A stretch of 43,493 nt of DNA from Megasphaera paucivorans (GTDB taxonomy: Bacteria; Bacillota; Negativicutes; Veillonellales; Megasphaeraceae): the NCBI RefSeq assembly GCF_900103535.1, contig NZ_FNHQ01000022.1, positions 1-43,493 on the forward strand, read 5' to 3'. The position numbers and the translations under genes are program-made. The notes under the pieces were generated by a model. It did no database searches and was not told the origin of the DNA. It saw only the letters and a program-made list of their open reading frames with translations. How positions within the stretch are numbered: the first letter of the stretch is position 1; each line of letters begins with the position of its first letter. This document shows positions 36,357 through 43,493 of this stretch, one piece after another.

Positions 36357-39300
36357 TCATGCCTCCATATCGTAGTCCTGCAGTGCCGCCACATGATGAT
36401 ACCCTTCTTTGCCTCTATTGGCAAATACCCGCAGCACTTCCCTTGCTGTATCCAATGAAGTCAGACAAGGAACTGCTAGTTCCACCGCCATGCGCCGCAG
36501 ATTAAAACCATCTCTTTCAGGACGTTTGCCCGCCGTCAAGGTATTGACAACTAAATCCACCTTGCCGCCCCGAATAACCGTAGCACAGTTTTTTCCCTGT
36601 TCATGAAGTTTATTAACAATTTCAACATTAATTCCTTTTTCTTGGAAAAATTTACCCGTCCCTTCTGTTGCCATAATATGATATCCTAAGTCCATAAATC
36701 CTTTTGCCAATGCTGCAGACTCTTCCTTATCTCTATCGGCTACAGTCATTAAAATCGTACCGCCGGCAGGAATTCTCATATTGGCACCGTTTACAGCCTT
36801 GTAAAGGGCTTCAGAATATGTTTTTCCAATTCCCATGACTTCTCCGGTAGACTTCATTTCCGGTCCCAAAGCAATTTCTGCAAGACCGATTTTACTAAAA
36901 GAAAATACCGGTGCTTTGGCGGCTACATGCTTTTTATTTGGCATTAATCCGGTCGTAAATCCCATGTCTTTTAAACATTCACCCAGGGTTACACGTGTCG
37001 CCAATTCTACCATGGGCACATGTGTTACCTTGCTTAAGAAGGGAACGGTACGACTGGAACGAGGGTTCACTTCAATAATATATAATTCATTATTAGATAC
37101 AACAAACTGAATATTGACACTCCCCTTTACCTGAAGCGCCAACGAAATACGAATTGTATAATCAACGATCTGATCCATAATATGCTGACTTAGATGTTGT
37201 GGCGGATAAACCGCAATACTATCACCCGAATGCACCCCGGCTCGTTCAATTTGTTCCATAATTCCCGGAATGAATACATCTGTACCATCTGCAATTGCAT
37301 CAACTTCTACTTCGCGTCCAACCATATACCGGTCAATCAAAATAGGATGGTCTGGAGAAGCAATAACAGCTTCCTTCAAATATCTTTCTAACTCTTTTTC
37401 ATTATATACAATTTCCATCGCTCGGCCGCCTAATACATAGGAAGGACGAACAATAAGCGGAAAAGCCAGTTTCTTGGACACCGCCATAGCTTCCTCATCG
37501 CTGGTGGCAATACATCCTGCCGGACGTGGAATGTCAAGACTGGCTAATAATTCATCAAATCGTTCTCTATCCTCAGCCATATCCATGCCATTCACGGAAG
37601 TCCCTAAAACTTTTACACCTCGTTTTGCCAACGGAGCTGCTAAATTAATTGCTGTTTGTCCACCAAACTGACAGATAACCCCAACCGGTTTTTCTTTTTC
37701 AATAACTGCCATTACATCTTCCACCGTGAGTGGTTCAAAGTAAAGACTGTCAGATGTATCAAAATCCGTGCTCACAGTTTCTGGGTTATTATTTATAATA
37801 ATACTGTTCATCCCCGCCTTGCGTAAAGCCCATGCAGAATGAACGGAACAATAATCGAATTCAATTCCCTGTCCAATGCGTATAGGTCCCGAACCAATGA
37901 CAACGACACTTTTCTTACCAAGCGTTTTAACCTCATCTTCATCTGCATAGCAGGAATAATAATAAGGAGTGGCTGCTTCAAATTCAGCCGCACAGGTATC
38001 TACCATTTTAAACGTAGGATGAATGTCCATAGCATCACGGAATGCTCGTATTTCATCCTCCGTTACATTGACAAATTGCGCCACAACAACATCTGGCATG
38101 CTATATCGTTTTGCTAATTTGATGTTTTCTTCCGTAAGCCCTTTTAGCTGCAGCTGATGTTCTAAATCAATAATATTTTTCAGTTTATGAATAAACCACA
38201 TATCATACCCGGTGATATAGTGAATCTTTTCAGCACTGATACCTAACCGCAGCGCTTGTGCAACAACAAAAATTCGTTCATCGTCTGCTTTTTTCAAGGC
38301 TTCGGCTATATCGACAAGGGACCGAGATTCCAATTTTTTCAAGCTTAAATAATTGACACCAATTTCTAAAGAACGCACAGCCTTCAACAGCGCACCTTCA
38401 AATGTACGATCTAATGCCATGACTTCACCAGTTGCCTTCATCTGTGTCCCTAAGATACGATCGGCAAGTGCAAATTTTTCAAAAGGCCAGCGAGGAAATT
38501 TGACGACTACGTAATCCAATGTTGGTTCAAAGCAGGCTGTTGTTTTTCCTGTAACTGCATTGGTTATCTGATCTAAGGTCAGTCCGGTAGCAACTTTAGC
38601 CGCTACCTTGGCAATAGGATACCCTGTCGCTTTTGAAGCTAATGCAGATGAGCGGCTTACCCGTGGGTTCACTTCGATAACATAATAATTGTTCGAATTA
38701 GGATCCAATGCATACTGTACATTACAGCCCCCTTCAATTTTAAGATGGCGAATAATTGCCAGTGAGGCCGTCCGAAGCATCTGATATTGTAAATCATTCA
38801 AGGTTTGACTAGGTGCTACAACAATAGAATCTCCCGTGTGGATACCCACCGGATCAACATTTTCCATATTACATACAATAATACAATTATCCGCTTTGTC
38901 ACGCATAACTTCATATTCAATTTCCTTCCAGCCGGCCACAGAGCGTTCTACCAAAATTTGATTAATGGGACTTAGTTTGATTCCACGTGTGGCAATCATG
39001 AACAGTTCATCTTCATCATGAGCAATTCCTCCGCCGGTACCGCCCAACGTATATGCCGGTCGAACAATAATTGGATATCCAATACGATCCGCAAAATTAA
39101 TTGCTGCATCAACATCTTCAAAAATATCGCTTTCCGGAACTGGCTGACTAATTTCATTCATAGCCTTTTTAAAAAGCTCTCTATCCTCTGCTTCTTGGAT
39201 AGCACTCAGCCTAGTCCCCAAAAGTTGTACATTATATTTATCGAGAACGCCGGCTTTAGCTAATTCCACGGCCATATTAAGGCCTACCTGTCCGCCCAAT

Positions 39301-39560
39301 GTAGCCAGTAATCCTTCCGGACGTTCCTTGGAAATAACTTCAGTTACAAAATCAAGTGTAATCGGTTCAATATATACACGATCAGCTATATCTTCATCTG
39401 TCATAATTGTAGCCGGATTACTATTGATAAGAACAACTTCCAGCCCTTCTTCTTTCAAAGCTCGGCAAGCCTGAGTACCAGCATAATCAAATTCTGCAGC
39501 CTGACCGATAATAATAGGACCGGACCCGATAACAAGTACTTTTTTCAATCCTTCAACCAT
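36357..39560 (-). CDS. carB: Carbamoyl phosphate synthase, large subunit
   Basis: CarB makes carbamoyl phosphate from bicarbonate, ammonia delivered by CarA, and two ATP. The 1067-residue protein has the usual tandem arrangement: two ATP-grasp halves (each starting with a VIGSGPI-type segment, at about 10 and 555) and a C-terminal allosteric MGS-like domain. The first base after the carA stop is skipped and the ATG begins directly, with GGAGGGG at the end of carA as SD. Its position inside a PyrR-attenuated operon suggests a pyrimidine-controlled enzyme, although arginine genes lie nearby. Confidence 0.97.
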   Translation of the reverse strand: MVEGLKKVLVIGSGPIIIGQAAEFDYAGTQACRALKEEGLEVVLINSNPATIMTDEDIADRVYIEPITLDFVTEVISKERPEGLLATLGGQVGLNMAVELAKAGVLDKYNVQLLGTRLSAIQEAEDRELFKKAMNEISQPVPESDIFEDVDAAINFADRIGYPIIVRPAYTLGGTGGGIAHDEDELFMIATRGIKLSPINQILVERSVAGWKEIEYEVMRDKADNCIIVCNMENVDPVGIHTGDSIVVAPSQTLNDLQYQMLRTASLAIIRHLKIEGGCNVQYALDPNSNNYYVIEVNPRVSRSSALASKATGYPIAKVAAKVATGLTLDQITNAVTGKTTACFEPTLDYVVVKFPRWPFEKFALADRILGTQMKATGEVMALDRTFEGALLKAVRSLEIGVNYLSLKKLESRSLVDIAEALKKADDERIFVVAQALRLGISAEKIHYITGYDMWFIHKLKNIIDLEHQLQLKGLTEENIKLAKRYSMPDVVVAQFVNVTEDEIRAFRDAMDIHPTFKMVDTCAAEFEAATPYYYSCYADEDEVKTLGKKSVVVIGSGPIRIGQGIEFDYCSVHSAWALRKAGMNSIIINNNPETVSTDFDTSDSLYFEPLTVEDVMAVIEKEKPVGVICQFGGQTAINLAAPLAKRGVKVLGTSVNGMDMAEDRERFDELLASLDIPRPAGCIATSDEEAMAVSKKLAFPLIVRPSYVLGGRAMEIVYNEKELERYLKEAVIASPDHPILIDRYMVGREVEVDAIADGTDVFIPGIMEQIERAGVHSGDSIAVYPPQHLSQHIMDQIVDYTIRISLALQVKGSVNIQFVVSNNELYIIEVNPRSSRTVPFLSKVTHVPMVELATRVTLGECLKDMGFTTGLMPNKKHVAAKAPVFSFSKIGLAEIALGPEMKSTGEVMGIGKTYSEALYKAVNGANMRIPAGGTILMTVADRDKEESAALAKGFMDLGYHIMATEGTGKFFQEKGINVEIVNKLHEQGKNCATVIRGGKVDLVVNTLTAGKRPERDGFNLRRMAVELAVPCLTSLDTAREVLRVFANRGKEGYHHVAALQDYDMEA

Positions 39561-39561
39561 A

Positions 39562-40620
39562 TTATTTCCCCTCCATCATTTTGATAAATTGTTCAAACAG
39601 ATACAAATTATCAGTAGGTCCTGGCGATGCTTCCGGATGATACTGAACACACATAATATTCATTTCCGGACATTTAAATCCTTCCAATGTATTATCATGA
39701 AGATTGCGGTGCGTTACAACAACATTGTTTGGCAATGAATCTTCATCAATGACATATCCATGATTTTGCGAAGTAATATATACCCGGCCCGTGCAAACAT
39801 CCTTTACCGGATGGTTTGCTCCGCGATGTCCAAATGTCAACTTACGACTTGTTCCTCCCAGTGCCAATCCCAGCATTTGCAGTCCCAGACAAATACCGAA
39901 GATGGGTTTTTGCCCAATCATTTTCTTTACTTCGTTTACAATATGAGGAACATCCTTAGGATCTCCCGGACCATTAGATAAGAAAATGCCATCAGGATTA
40001 ATTGCCAATACATCTTCGGCTTTAGTTGCCGCAGGAAAAACAGTCAATCGGCAATCATTTTTTACAAGGTCTTTTAAAATATTAGTTTTCGCTCCATAAT
40101 CCATGACGGCCACATGGAAACGTCCGCTGCCTTGGTGTCTAATAGTTCTTGTCGTAACTTGCTGAACAAGTTGTGTTTCCAAGGGTGTATCAAATAATTC
40201 TTTTACAGCGTTTTCTTCCATATCAGCCGGAACAATAACGCCCTTCATGACACCTTGTTGACGAATCGAACGAGTAATCGCCCGCGTGTCAACCCCATAT
40301 AAGCATGGAATGTGATGCGTCATAATAAAAGTAGAAAGAGTCCCCTCATTCTGCCAATTACTCGGCATATCACAAAGCTCGCTGACGATAAACCCATTAG
40401 CATATGGTTTATTTGCCTGTTCAATTTCATGAAATAATCCATAATTACCAATAAGCGGATATGTCATGGTAATAATCTGTCCAGCATAAGAAGGATCTGT
40501 GAAAGTTTCTTGATATCCTGTCATGCCTGTATTAAATACAACTTCTCCCACTGCAGCTTCATGTGCCAGCATATGGCCATAAAATTTCCGGCCATTTTCC
40601 AATATTAGGACACCTTTCAT
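39562..40620 (-). CDS. carA: Carbamoyl phosphate synthase, small (glutaminase) subunit
   Basis: CarA hydrolyses glutamine and channels the ammonia to CarB. The 352-residue protein has the N-terminal CarA domain ([16 protein letters not shown]) and a class I glutamine amidotransferase domain with the nucleophilic Cys in GICLGLQML and the His/Glu pair in [10 protein letters not shown]. Its ATG overlaps the pyrC stop as ATGA, and carB starts 1 base after its stop. Confidence 0.97.
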   Translation of the reverse strand: MKGVLILENGRKFYGHMLAHEAAVGEVVFNTGMTGYQETFTDPSYAGQIITMTYPLIGNYGLFHEIEQANKPYANGFIVSELCDMPSNWQNEGTLSTFIMTHHIPCLYGVDTRAITRSIRQQGVMKGVIVPADMEENAVKELFDTPLETQLVQQVTTRTIRHQGSGRFHVAVMDYGAKTNILKDLVKNDCRLTVFPAATKAEDVLAINPDGIFLSNGPGDPKDVPHIVNEVKKMIGQKPIFGICLGLQMLGLALGGTSRKLTFGHRGANHPVKDVCTGRVYITSQNHGYVIDEDSLPNNVVVTHRNLHDNTLEGFKCPEMNIMCVQYHPEASPGPTDNLYLFEQFIKMMEGK

Positions 40621-41909
40621 TTTAATACCACTCCATCCTTCATAACAAATTTCCCATTAACAATGGTTGCGACAGCTTTTCCTTTAAATATCATTTCATC
40701 AAACGGTGAGGCATGGCTTTTTGAATAAAATTCCTCTGCATTCACCGCCCATTCTTTATTTAAATCAAGTATTGTAAAATCTGCAGATTTACCAATTGCA
40801 ATGACTCCGGCATCAAGATGTAAAATATGTGCTGGTGCAGTAGACATAGCCTGTATAATCGTCTTCAATTCCACTTTCTCTTGATGGTATAAAAAAGTTA
40901 ATACTGCACCTATACTGGTTTCTAATCCCACAAAACCACTAAGTGCCGAATTAAATTCCTGATCTTTCTCTTCCCATGTATGGGGTGCATGGTCCGTTGC
41001 AATAACATCAATAGTACCGTCTTTAAGGCCTGCTACAACAGCTTTCCTGTGATCATTCGAACGTAATGGCGGATTGACTTTAAAGCGCGGATCAAATGTC
41101 CTAAGCGCTTCGTCCGTCAATATCATATGCTGCGGTGTCGCTTCCGCCGTAACACGAATTCCGGCAATTTTTGCCCTGCGCACCATGTCAACTGCTTTTT
41201 TTGTACTGATATGAGCAATATGTACTGCCGCTCCTGTGGCTTCTGACAAAAGAATATCTCGTGCGACAGCAATGTCCTCCGCAACAACGGGACGTCCTTT
41301 TATTCCCAGCTCATTAGATACAATACCTTCATTCATATTTCCTTCTTTGACAAGAGTTGCTTCTTCACAATGATCAATCAACACCTTATCAAACATATTG
41401 CCATATTCCAGCGCTTTCCGCATAAAATCTGAATTTTCAACATATCGCCCATCATCAGAAAAAGCAACGGCACCTGCCTTTGCCATCCCCCCCATACCAG
41501 ATAGTTCCTTTCCATTTAAATCTTTGGAAATGGACCCGATCACTTCAACTTTAACAACCCCTTCTTTTTCTGCTTTATATTTCACACCCTCTACAATAAT
41601 CGCTTTATCAATAACGGGAGAAGTATTAGGCATTGTTGCAATGCACGTAATGCCGCCGGCTGCTGCCGCCCTTGTTCCTGATTTCATATCTTCTTTGTCC
41701 GATTGCCCGGGCTGGCGTAAATGGACATGCATATCTATAAATCCCGGTGCGACAATCAATCCTTCTGCATCATATATTTGAGCTTCCGGCGCTTGAATAT
41801 CTCTACCAATTTCTTTTATTTTATCATTTTCAATCAGGATATCGCAAACTTCATCTTGTTGTAATGCCGGATTTATTACCCGACCTCCCTTAATGAGTAA
41901 TGTCAACAT
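40617..41909 (-). CDS. pyrC: Dihydroorotase (class I)
   Basis: This zinc amidohydrolase cyclises carbamoyl aspartate to dihydroorotate. Metal-site motifs are HVHLRQPG, HCEE, HIAHIS and ATDHAPH. I place the start at the second of two adjacent ATGs (41909, 430 residues), 5 bases after AGGAGG; the first at 41912 is only 2 bases from it. The gene overlaps the end of pyrB by 20 bases and is coupled to carA by ATGA. Confidence 0.95.
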   Translation of the reverse strand: MLTLLIKGGRVINPALQQDEVCDILIENDKIKEIGRDIQAPEAQIYDAEGLIVAPGFIDMHVHLRQPGQSDKEDMKSGTRAAAAGGITCIATMPNTSPVIDKAIIVEGVKYKAEKEGVVKVEVIGSISKDLNGKELSGMGGMAKAGAVAFSDDGRYVENSDFMRKALEYGNMFDKVLIDHCEEATLVKEGNMNEGIVSNELGIKGRPVVAEDIAVARDILLSEATGAAVHIAHISTKKAVDMVRRAKIAGIRVTAEATPQHMILTDEALRTFDPRFKVNPPLRSNDHRKAVVAGLKDGTIDVIATDHAPHTWEEKDQEFNSALSGFVGLETSIGAVLTFLYHQEKVELKTIIQAMSTAPAHILHLDAGVIAIGKSADFTILDLNKEWAVNAEEFYSKSHASPFDEMIFKGKAVATIVNGKFVMKDGVVLK

Positions 41910-42834
41910 CATCGCCTCCTATAATTGTTAAGTAAAGAACCGCCATGCGTACAGAAACTCCGTTCTTAACCTGTTCTTGTATAGCTGATTGACTCCAATA
42001 GCACACATCCGGTTCTATCTCCAGACCGCGATTCATCGGACCAGGATGCATAATAAGTACATTTTTCTTAGCTTGCTGCAGCCGTTTATGATTAATACCA
42101 TAAAAAGATGCATATTCTCCAACACTTGGAAAAAATCCTACCCCCTGGCGTTCTCTCTGGATACGCAGCACATTAACTACATCAGCCCCTTCTAAGGCTT
42201 CATCCAAGTCATAATGAACAGTGACTCCCATGTGTGCTAATTCTGGAGAAAGAAGGGTTCTCGGCCCGACAAGATGTACATCTGCTCCCATAGTTCTAAG
42301 GCCATATATATCAGAACGTGCTACCCGGCTATGATTAATATCCCCAACAATAACCACCTTTAATCCATTAATGTGTCCTTTAGCTTCATGTATAGTAAAT
42401 AAATCCAGCAATCCCTGCGTTGGATGTTCATGCGCTCCATCGCCGGCATTAATAATGGGAGGAGTAACAAATTGTGACGCAAACGCATGGCATCCTTCTT
42501 GTTTATGCCGCATAACCACAGCGTCAACACCCATAGCCTCAATCGTCAACAACGTATCACGGAAACTTTCACCTTTTTCAATAGAACTTCCTTTCGGAAT
42601 AAAAATAACAGTATCTGCTCCTAAATATTTAGCCGCCATTTCAAATGATCCGCGAGTTCTTGTGCTTGGTTCCCAAAAAAGATTCACTATAGATCGTCCA
42701 TGAAGAAATGGAAGTTTTTTGTCATCTCGGTTAACAACCTCTTTCATTTTTTTTGCTACCCGCAAAATCAAATCAATTTTTTCTTTCGGCATTCCTTGTA
42801 ATCCCAAAAGGCTTTGTCCTTTTAAACTGACCAT
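41890..42834 (-). CDS. pyrB: Aspartate carbamoyltransferase catalytic chain
   Basis: PyrB condenses carbamoyl phosphate and aspartate, the committed step of pyrimidine synthesis. The 314-residue protein has STRTRGSF (carbamoyl phosphate loop), HPTQGLLDL and HPGPMNRG. No pyrI regulatory gene is present, as is usual in Bacillota. AAGGAGG lies 7 bases before the ATG. It is the first gene after the PyrR attenuator. Confidence 0.97.
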   Translation of the reverse strand: MVSLKGQSLLGLQGMPKEKIDLILRVAKKMKEVVNRDDKKLPFLHGRSIVNLFWEPSTRTRGSFEMAAKYLGADTVIFIPKGSSIEKGESFRDTLLTIEAMGVDAVVMRHKQEGCHAFASQFVTPPIINAGDGAHEHPTQGLLDLFTIHEAKGHINGLKVVIVGDINHSRVARSDIYGLRTMGADVHLVGPRTLLSPELAHMGVTVHYDLDEALEGADVVNVLRIQRERQGVGFFPSVGEYASFYGINHKRLQQAKKNVLIMHPGPMNRGLEIEPDVCYWSQSAIQEQVKNGVSVRMAVLYLTIIGGDDVDITH

Positions 42835-42884
42835 CAGTTATCCTCCTTCAAAAAATTGAACTCAGAACTGGCACCAACAAAAAA

Positions 42885-42908
42885 GACCCCTGCCGAAAGG
42901 CAAAGGTC
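42885..42908 (-). terminator. PyrR-controlled terminator before pyrB
   Basis: GACC/GGTC and inner TTTGCC/GGCAGG form the stem, with a TTTC loop and TTTTTTG following on the minus strand. It lies downstream of the PyrR-binding loop and about 50 bases before pyrB. Confidence 0.92.
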
Positions 42909-42940
42909 ATAAAGAACATACAAAAAACATGTCCCTTCTT

Positions 42941-42954
42941 AGCCTCTCTGGACT
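42941..42954 (-). promoter_or_regulatory. PyrR-binding loop of the pyr leader
   Basis: The minus strand reads AGTCCAGAGAGGCT, a full match to the PyrR RNA-binding consensus ARUCCNGNGAGGYU. PyrR with UMP or UTP would bind it and favour the terminator. No pyrR gene is in the window. Confidence 0.93.
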
Positions 42955-42988
42955 ATATTAAAGGTACCATCTTCTATCCAAAAACAAA

Positions 42989-43006
42989 ACGGTTTCACTG
43001 AACCGT
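42989..43006 (-). other. Early stem-loop with U-rich tail in the pyr leader
   Basis: ACGGTT and AACCGT form a 6-bp stem with a 6-base loop, followed on the minus strand by TTTGTTTTTG. It lies about 15 bases after the predicted start site and upstream of the PyrR loop. It could be a weak extra terminator or a 5' stabilising hairpin. Confidence 0.5.
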
Positions 43007-43025
43007 CTTCATATTTTCTTTATCT

Positions 43026-43054
43026 ATTGTATCCATATGCGGACATAAAGTCAA
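43026..43054 (-). promoter_or_regulatory. Promoter of the pyr operon
   Basis: On the minus strand TTGACT (43049-43054), 17 bases, then TACAAT (43026-43031). It gives a leader of about 185 bases holding the PyrR attenuator. Confidence 0.88.
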
Positions 43055-43120
43055 GGGAAATATTAAGGTGGTATCATAAATTCTGTAGGTTTACCATAGA
43101 TATGTTACAAAAACAGAAAA

Positions 43121-43210
43121 GAGAGAGCACCATTTTGTGTTATGCTTAAGTTGTCTATACCAAACCACAACAGAAAGGGTGCTCTCTCATGAACAGCATA
43201 ACACAAGATG
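43121..43210 (+). repeat. Two interleaved inverted repeats at the start of a transposase gene
   Basis: Repeat A, GAGAGAGCACC (43121-43131), pairs with 43178-43188, just before the ATG. Repeat B (43131-43146) pairs with codons 3 to 8 (43195-43210) over 16 bases with one G-U. The order A-B-A'-B' means the two hairpins exclude each other or form a pseudoknot. This probably belongs to the left end of an insertion sequence and could control transposase translation. Confidence 0.6.
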
Positions 43211-43493
43211 TAAAGTATCGTCTATCTATTCTTTCTTACGCCAGAAAATATGGTGTGACTATTGCTGCTATAAAATATCGTACGAATCGCCAGTTTATCT
43301 ATCGCTTGCAATGGCGCTATGATGGGACCCCGGCATCGTTACAGCCCCGATCCAGACGCCCTCACCATCATCCCAATCAACACACGTCTCAAGAGATAAC
43401 GTTTATTCAGAATATGCGACGACGAAATCCGCATGCCGGGCTGGTCGTGTTTTGGATCAAGCTAAGAAAACGGGGATATACACGATCCATCAC
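43189..43493 (+). CDS. Transposase, N-terminal part (runs off the right edge)
   Basis: The frame is open from the ATG at 43189 to the window end, with AGAAAGGG as SD. The first roughly 55 residues look like an HTH domain (YRLSILSYARKYGVTIAAIKYR, then RQFIYRLQWRYDG). An RSRRPHHHPNQHT linker and MRRRNPHAG ... WIKLRKRGYTRS follow, which I recognise as the start of IS481/IS3-like integrase-core transposases common in Bacillota. The DDE domain lies beyond the window, so intactness is unknown. Confidence 0.75.
   Translation, partial: MNSITQDVKYRLSILSYARKYGVTIAAIKYRTNRQFIYRLQWRYDGTPASLQPRSRRPHHHPNQHTSQEITFIQNMRRRNPHAGLVVFWIKLRKRGYTRSI

Overview
The window looks like a chromosomal segment of a moderately AT-rich member of the Bacillota (Firmicutes). 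A str operon that includes a YbxF/L7Ae gene, T-box, SAM-I and PyrR leader elements, and intrinsic terminators all fit this. The gene set and the enlarged RpoC make a Negativicutes-type organism (Veillonella/Megasphaera/Dialister relatives) my best guess, but nothing here fixes the genus. Almost every gene is on the minus strand, so transcription runs from high to low coordinates. The exceptions are metQ, a decayed IS fragment beside it, and a transposase cut off by the right edge.

Right to left in the order of transcription: (i) 34694-43054 is a PyrR-type attenuator followed by pyrB-pyrC-carA-carB-pyrK-pyrD, very tightly packed (UMP synthesis up to orotate). (ii) 30416-34478 is an arginine cluster with its own consensus promoter: argC, a shortened argJ-like gene lacking catalytic residues, argB and argD. 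An ornithine decarboxylase (27916-30099) follows, so the block makes N-acetylornithine and includes an enzyme that turns ornithine into putrescine. (iii) 26281-27895 holds divergent promoters for brnQ (minus) and SAM-riboswitch-controlled metQ (plus), then an IS3-like remnant. (iv) 20083-24906 is a T-box leader, specifier probably UGG (Trp), in front of a four-gene ECF transporter. Two of its proteins are single-chain fusions of a TrpP-like six-helix S component to an ECF ATPase; between them lie a separate ATPase and EcfT. (v) 16915-19777 is an SDR dehydrogenase, a KDG kinase and a KDPG aldolase with an extra VOC-like C-terminal domain: a ketogluconate (Entner-Doudoroff side branch) module. 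(vi) 14934-16873 is an SGNH hydrolase coupled to a serine beta-lactamase-fold hydrolase, function unknown. (vii) 12426-14870 is tyrS and a dipeptide epimerase. (viii) 1-12383 is rpoB-rpoC with a strong promoter and a leader terminator, then the str operon (L7Ae, rpsL, rpsG, fusA, tuf) from its own promoter.

The most unusual item is the putative tryptophan ECF system. Covalent S-to-ATPase fusions occur in two paralogous versions, one with the catalytic Walker B glutamate changed to glutamine, and the partner ATPase has an atypical signature motif. Other points of interest are the catalytically dead ArgJ-like protein inside an otherwise normal arg operon, a roughly 156-residue extra segment in RpoC that looks like internal repeats, a likely attenuator in the rpoB leader, the aldolase-VOC fusion, and perfect inverted repeats that look like operators in front of kdgK and argC.

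Start codons were chosen by Shine-Dalgarno (SD) spacing and family N-termini, so several CDS are shorter than the longest possible reading frame.
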